From contig NZ_OCMS01000001.1 of the NCBI RefSeq assembly GCF_900215325.1, positions 682,001 to 746,000 of the forward strand: a stretch of 64,000 bases of DNA, given 5' to 3'. The number at the start of each line of letters is the position of its first letter. Positions within the stretch are counted from its first letter, which is position 1. A program made the translations under genes and the position numbers. This document shows positions 60,545-64,000 of the stretch, one piece after another. This DNA comes from Fibrobacter sp. UWB16 (GTDB lineage Bacteria > Fibrobacterota > Fibrobacteria > Fibrobacterales > Fibrobacteraceae). The notes beneath the pieces are model-generated. The model made no database searches, was not told the origin of the DNA, and saw nothing but the letters and a program-made list of their open reading frames with translations.

Positions 60545-61375
60545 TCAATCACGTTTGCGGACTTCGGCATAATTACAATACTCATAAAGCGGGCACTTGG
60601 AACAATGCGACGTGAGCTCGCGGCAAATGAAGCATTCGCTACCGTTCTCCAAAAAGAACTGGAGGGAATGCGCTGCAAAATACGGATTCTCCGGAGCAAG
60701 CGCCACAAAATACTCATTCGCAAGTTTTTGTTTTTGTGAAGGTTCAAGTTCCGCAAAGCTAGATTCCTTCGCGGGGCCGAGCATCGCGAGGAAACGGCGA
60801 GCGCCCATCGTAAGCGGGAGCGGCGGCATTCTAGAACTGTCACGACACGCAAGGCCAAGGCCAAGCGGTTGCGGGGCAAGCAAGCGGTAAATTGCGGCAC
60901 AAGCTTTGGGGCGCGGATTCGAACGGCCCATAAAATAGATTTCGCCCAAGTCCCGCCACATCTCTTCGGGAGTCCGTTCTCGCATCCAAGCGACCAAATC
61001 CGGGTGATGGCGCACAAAAAGCCCAACACTCCAGAAAATTCCGGAGACATGTTCAAAGACAGTCCAGTTGCGGCTATTGAACGTCTGTTCCACGACCTCT
61101 TCAATTTCACCGCCCTTCGGCACGGGGAGCGACCAAAGCTTATCGCCCGGGAAACGCTCGTGCAACTTCACGAGGAGGCGCAAGATATCGGGGTAAGAAC
61201 GATCCTGGAATAAGACCGAACCAAGCAATGTCCACGCAATTTGTTCATTTGCCGTGGGCATTTTTTGAGCAACATAAACTACGGGGTCAGCGCACTTGAA
61301 AAGGAGCGCTACAAAGGCTTTCGAAGCCTTGAATAGCGCTGGTTCATCGTGAATAAAACGCTTTACCGAGACCAA
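60545..61375 (-). CDS. Fe-S HhH-GPD-like protein, catalytic residues apparently missing
   Basis: This is a 276-residue helical protein. Its C-terminus has Cys251-x6-Cys258-x2-Cys261-x5-Cys267, exactly the [4Fe-4S] spacing of endonuclease III and MutY. The preceding region can be laid over an HhH-GPD fold: FMGRSNPRPKACAAIYRLL at the HhH position and PLTMGARRFLAMLG where glycosylases have vDTHvxRvxxRLG. The catalytic Asp of that motif and an HhH Lys are not evident, so base excision activity is doubtful. It begins at the base next to the psd stop. An unrelated Fe-S protein family is the alternative. Confidence 0.6.
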   Translation of the reverse strand: MVSVKRFIHDEPALFKASKAFVALLFKCADPVVYVAQKMPTANEQIAWTLLGSVLFQDRSYPDILRLLVKLHERFPGDKLWSLPVPKGGEIEEVVEQTFNSRNWTVFEHVSGIFWSVGLFVRHHPDLVAWMRERTPEEMWRDLGEIYFMGRSNPRPKACAAIYRLLAPQPLGLGLACRDSSRMPPLPLTMGARRFLAMLGPAKESSFAELEPSQKQKLANEYFVALAPENPYFAAHSLQFFLENGSECFICRELTSHCSKCPLYEYCNYAEVRKRD

Positions 61376-62233
61376 CTAGAGAGCCTCGCCCACCCTCACC
61401 GCCTGTCCAAGACGGGACTTGAACAAGTCCGGATGGCGTTCGCGAATTTTCTTGTCGACCACGAGAATCACGGTGCTGCCCATTTCAAAGCGGCCAAGTT
61501 CATCGCCACGGTCAAAAGAGAACTGCTGATTCGGAATCCAGTCCAAGCGCTTTTTGTCGCGCGGGAGCTTGCCTGCGTTCGTCAAGATGGAATCGTTATA
61601 CACGACGCCAATGCGGCCAACGTTTGTCGCACCGACCTTGACCACGAGCACTTCGGAACCATCCGCCAAGCGGAGTTCACTCGTCAAGCGTTCATTGATG
61701 CTGAAAAGACCTTCAACACGTTCGACACTGCCTGCGTTGACCGGCCAAAGCGTCCCCGGGCAATAGCTCGAAAGCACGAGGTCGCCCTTGACGGGGCTGT
61801 GGATGCGGTGGTAGTTGAACGGAGCCAAGTAAATCGTAGCAAAGGCGCCGCCCTTGAAACGTTCTGCAAGTTCTTCGCTACGCAAAAGGCTCTTGAGCGT
61901 GTAAGTCTTGCCCTTCGCCTGGATCAAGTTCTGGTCATCGCCATCGAACGTTCCCGTCTGCGAAAGCACACCATCGACCGGGCTCACGATTTCGGCACCG
62001 TCGGCAACCGGGCGCATACCCGGCTTGAGCTTGCGGATAAAAAGTTCACCGATGTTCTTGTAATGGCTGAGCGGGTATTCCGATTCAGACATGTCGAGCT
62101 TGTAATAGCTAGCAAAGGCGTTGCGAGCGATTTTGCTCAGGAACGGGATGCGTAAACGCGTAAAGGCACCGAAAATGCGGCTTGCGGCATTCTTCGGCAA
62201 AAGCTTCATAAAAACGTAGAAAGGAGTGTTCAT
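61376..62233 (-). CDS. psd: Phosphatidylserine decarboxylase
   Basis: This is a 285-residue proenzyme that makes phosphatidylethanolamine. The catalytic Asp lies in IVSPVDGVLSQ, the His in NYHRIHSPVKG, and the self-cleavage motif is RFEMGSTVIL (Met-Gly-Ser-Thr where LGST is usual), whose Ser becomes the pyruvoyl group. Length fits the bacterial membrane-associated type. It starts the psd/HhH/lipoprotein/GerW operon. Confidence 0.94.
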   Translation of the reverse strand: MNTPFYVFMKLLPKNAASRIFGAFTRLRIPFLSKIARNAFASYYKLDMSESEYPLSHYKNIGELFIRKLKPGMRPVADGAEIVSPVDGVLSQTGTFDGDDQNLIQAKGKTYTLKSLLRSEELAERFKGGAFATIYLAPFNYHRIHSPVKGDLVLSSYCPGTLWPVNAGSVERVEGLFSINERLTSELRLADGSEVLVVKVGATNVGRIGVVYNDSILTNAGKLPRDKKRLDWIPNQQFSFDRGDELGRFEMGSTVILVVDKKIRERHPDLFKSRLGQAVRVGEAL

Positions 62234-62244
62234 AACTTAAAAAG

Positions 62245-62344
62245 TAGTAATTAGTCTTTAGTCAATGGTCTGTAGTTATTTATAATCGCGCCGAAGGCGC
62301 CAAAAATTAATCTAATAACTAATGACTAAGAACTAGTAACTAAA
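62245..62344. repeat. Inverted heptanucleotide repeat
   Basis: TAGTCTT-TAGTCAA-TGGTCTG-TAGTTAT units run rightward, then a GCGCCGAAGGCGC palindromic core, then complementary units (CTAATAACTAATGACTAAGA). It is related to 2990-3055 with a different centre and lies between psd and the stop of the upstream lipoprotein gene. Confidence 0.6.
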
Positions 62345-63172
62345 TTAGTGGTTTTCGAAATGCGCGACGTCAGTGTTGAGCAGTTTCCAGAGTCTAGAGG
62401 CAAACGGCGTCGTCCATTCCTTTTCGGGCGCCACGCGAGTTGTCGTTGCAGCGGTGAATTTGGAGTAAGTGAGGGCGACAAGTTCACCGTAGCGGGCATC
62501 CCACATGCTCCACACGATTTGCCATGTGAATCCGCCTTTCTTGCCTAAATCCGGATCCATTTCCACATTCAGCACAAGCGGAATCGTCAAGTAGCGCAGT
62601 TCATAACGGCTAGCAATGCCATTCAGCAATTCTTTAAGTTTAAACGGCAACTGGCGTGCAATCGTCTGTTCCACGCCATCGCGCTCTTCCCACGGAGTCA
62701 CATCATCCAGACGCTTGCCTTCCACGAATTTTTCAGCTAGAATCTTTGCAGACAACGAATCGACGTAAGCGGAATCTGCATCCGGCACGCGCATGCCGAC
62801 AATCATCAAGTCTCGCTGCATTTTCGGGAACGCTTTGGCAAACAAGGAATCTTCGACACGTGCAAGGTCAAAGTCGAGAGCGTCAGCACTAAAGCTGTGG
62901 CACATTTTGCAATCTTCGGGACGGGTAGCCGTCACCTTAAGCGCAGGGAATACACCCACAACCGCATTGGAATCGATACGACTAAACGCGACCTGGTTCC
63001 ATTCGCGGTAGAATTTTTCGTCCGTGATTTTCAGCACGATATCGCCTTGCGTGCCACATTCCGTGCACGGAGCATCGGCCATGTCGCCGCCTTCGGGAGC
63101 GCTATCGCGCGACCCCGCACAAGCGATGAAAAGCGTTGAGGCGAACAAGAACATAAATTGACAAAACTTCAT
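62345..63172 (-). CDS. Predicted lipoprotein with CxxC motifs
   Basis: This is a 275-residue exported protein: MKFCQFMFLFASTLFIAC with a lipidation Cys. A short CTECG motif follows, then KMCHSF. CTECG and the CKMCH segment (C-x-x-C-H) resemble metal- or haem-binding motifs; one CxxCH could bind a c-type haem, but there is no other cytochrome feature. The remainder is mixed alpha/beta. The ATG at 63172 has GGAG six bases upstream. A heptad repeat separates it from psd downstream. Function unknown. Confidence 0.75.
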   Translation of the reverse strand: MKFCQFMFLFASTLFIACAGSRDSAPEGGDMADAPCTECGTQGDIVLKITDEKFYREWNQVAFSRIDSNAVVGVFPALKVTATRPEDCKMCHSFSADALDFDLARVEDSLFAKAFPKMQRDLMIVGMRVPDADSAYVDSLSAKILAEKFVEGKRLDDVTPWEERDGVEQTIARQLPFKLKELLNGIASRYELRYLTIPLVLNVEMDPDLGKKGGFTWQIVWSMWDARYGELVALTYSKFTAATTTRVAPEKEWTTPFASRLWKLLNTDVAHFENH

Positions 63173-63207
63173 AATAAACTCCAAATATTCCACGTATAAT
63201 CTTCTAC

Positions 63208-63358
63208 TTGTCATGCCTGCCTCCGAGCAGGCATCACCCTTTCAGTTTTACAAGAAGGAGATGGGGCTATAGCCCACTCCAATCGGCTCAGCTATGAAAA
63301 TGCAAGCATTTTCGCAGCATTCGCCTTTAAGGAGATTCCCGGTTAAACCGGGAATGAC
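63208..63358. repeat. Mosaic of intergenic palindromic repeats
   Basis: In order: TCATGCCTGCCTCCGAGCAGGCATCA hairpin region (TGCCTGC/GCAGGCA), a GGGCTATAGCCC palindrome (63264-63275), GGCTC...GAAAATGC-AA-GCATTTTC (63296-63313)...TTCGCC, and GGAGATTCCCGGTT-AAACCGGGAATGACA (63331-63358). It fills the gap between the lipoprotein gene and dtd. Confidence 0.7.
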
Positions 63359-63377
63359 AAAAGCAATAAGACTCGTG

Positions 63378-63815
63378 CTATTCAAGCATTATAGTAAATG
63401 GGCCGTCGTTGACGAGGCTCACTTGCATATCGGCACCGAATTTTCCGGTTTCGACAACGGCAACTTCTTTTTTGCACTGTTCAATAATATACTCGTAAAG
63501 TTCATTAGCGAGCGTCGGGTTGCCAGCACCATTGAATGTCGGGCGATTGCCCTTATTGCAGTTGGCATACAACGTAAATTGGGAAACAAGCAAAAGTGAA
63601 CCGCCGACATCCTTGATGGAGAGGTTCGTCTTTCCGTTTTCGTCAGCAAAAATGCGGAGCGCAAGCATTTTCTTGATGAAGCGGTCAGCGATTTCGCGGG
63701 TATCGCCCTCGCCTACGCCAATCAACACAAGGAATCCCTTGTTATCAATTTTACCGACGGTTTGACCTTCAATATCAACTTGAGCCTTAGTGACTCGCTG
63801 TATTAAAAATTTCAT
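63378..63815 (-). CDS. dtd: D-aminoacyl-tRNA deacylase (Dtd)
   Basis: This is a 145-residue enzyme that hydrolyses D-aminoacyl-tRNA. Family motifs are MKFLIQRVTKAQVDIEG, the catalytic SQFTLYANCNKGNRPTF and the C-terminal NDGPFTIMLE, where NxGPxT forms the chiral selector. Length is normal. No Shine-Dalgarno sequence is evident at 63815. It sits apart from its neighbours, flanked by repeats on both sides. Confidence 0.95.
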   Translation of the reverse strand: MKFLIQRVTKAQVDIEGQTVGKIDNKGFLVLIGVGEGDTREIADRFIKKMLALRIFADENGKTNLSIKDVGGSLLLVSQFTLYANCNKGNRPTFNGAGNPTLANELYEYIIEQCKKEVAVVETGKFGADMQVSLVNDGPFTIMLE

Positions 63816-63859
63816 TTTTAATTACTCTAAAATTAATTGTTTTTGAAACGCAAAAGTAC

Positions 63860-63985
63860 GTCATGCGGGCGGGGCCCCAGCTCGGAGTTGACGCCTACGG
63901 CGTCAGCGGCTTCACTCGGTTATGCCGGTCTGCAAGCAGCCCGTCGCAACACTCGTTTTGCACGCTACTGCGAAGAAAACATCTC
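63860..63985. repeat. Intergenic palindromic repeats at the window edge
   Basis: TCATGCGGGCGGGGCCCC, a GACGCCTACGGCGTC hairpin (63889-63903), and an imperfect CTGCAAGCAG stem within an ACTCGGTTATGC...GCAACACTCG frame like that at 963-1005. The element may continue beyond the window. Confidence 0.6.
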
Positions 63986-64000
63986 CTGAATAGTTGCAGG

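Overview
The window looks like chromosome from a Fibrobacter-type bacterium (phylum Fibrobacterota). The basis is several secreted lipoproteins with long poly-serine linkers, two proteins ending in a FISUMP-like domain (the Fibrobacter succinogenes major paralogous domain), a TIGR02147-like protein, many Cys/Trp-rich collagen-like lipoproteins, and a Gram-negative envelope gene set (secretin, OmpA-type barrels, meso-DAP-type MurE). This assignment is inference from protein style; no 16S rRNA gene is present.

Layout. 1-2828: an open-ended membrane protein and a GspD/PilQ-type secretin, both minus. 3184-4735: a sigma-54-type promoter driving two related secreted coiled-coil proteins. 4753-8196: a minus operon of a TIGR02147-like protein and two Ser-rich lipoproteins. 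8665-9581: an Asp/Glu racemase and a 47-codon ORF. 9690-13176: a FISUMP lipoprotein and a convergent large lipoprotein. 13399-15243: parE. 15507-20099: a tightly packed minus operon (HAD phosphatase, znuA, znuC, small protein, ybeY, CBS-domain protein). 20135-22095: rsmE and purT, convergent. 22235-25413: an outer-membrane barrel plus a collagen-like FISUMP lipoprotein. 25414-25952: a structured tandem-repeat region. 25953-39819: the division and cell-wall (dcw) cluster in transcription order mraZ-rsmH-ftsL-ftsI-murE-murF-ftsW-murG-murC-ftsQ-ftsA-ftsZ, without mraY, murD, murB or ddl. 40248-43234: a FliB-like protein, an exported thioredoxin-fold protein, tRNA-Arg(TCT) and metF. 43472-56399: two tandem copies of a two-gene cassette (giant collagen-like lipoprotein followed by an OmpA/TSP3 barrel). 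56703-58484: a degenerate HD-domain protein and serC. 58738-59002: a candidate non-coding RNA with a strong promoter. 59314-63815: a minus cluster with a GerW-like protein, a lipoprotein, an Fe-S HhH-GPD-like protein, psd, another lipoprotein and dtd.

How it fits together. Housekeeping envelope biogenesis (dcw, psd, ybeY, znu genes) is interleaved with lineage-specific surface proteins. Three separate operons pair an outer-membrane barrel with a lipoprotein that carries a collagen-like Gly-X-X stretch and Cys/Trp-rich modules; this looks like a recurring surface-display arrangement and is the best candidate here for an undescribed system. Intergenic regions are full of dispersed palindromic repeats whose stems vary in sequence but stay paired. 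Many neighbouring genes overlap by 1-14 bases, which points to translational coupling. Two clear sigma-70-type promoters (tRNA-Arg and the ncRNA candidate) and one sigma-54-type promoter could be read directly.
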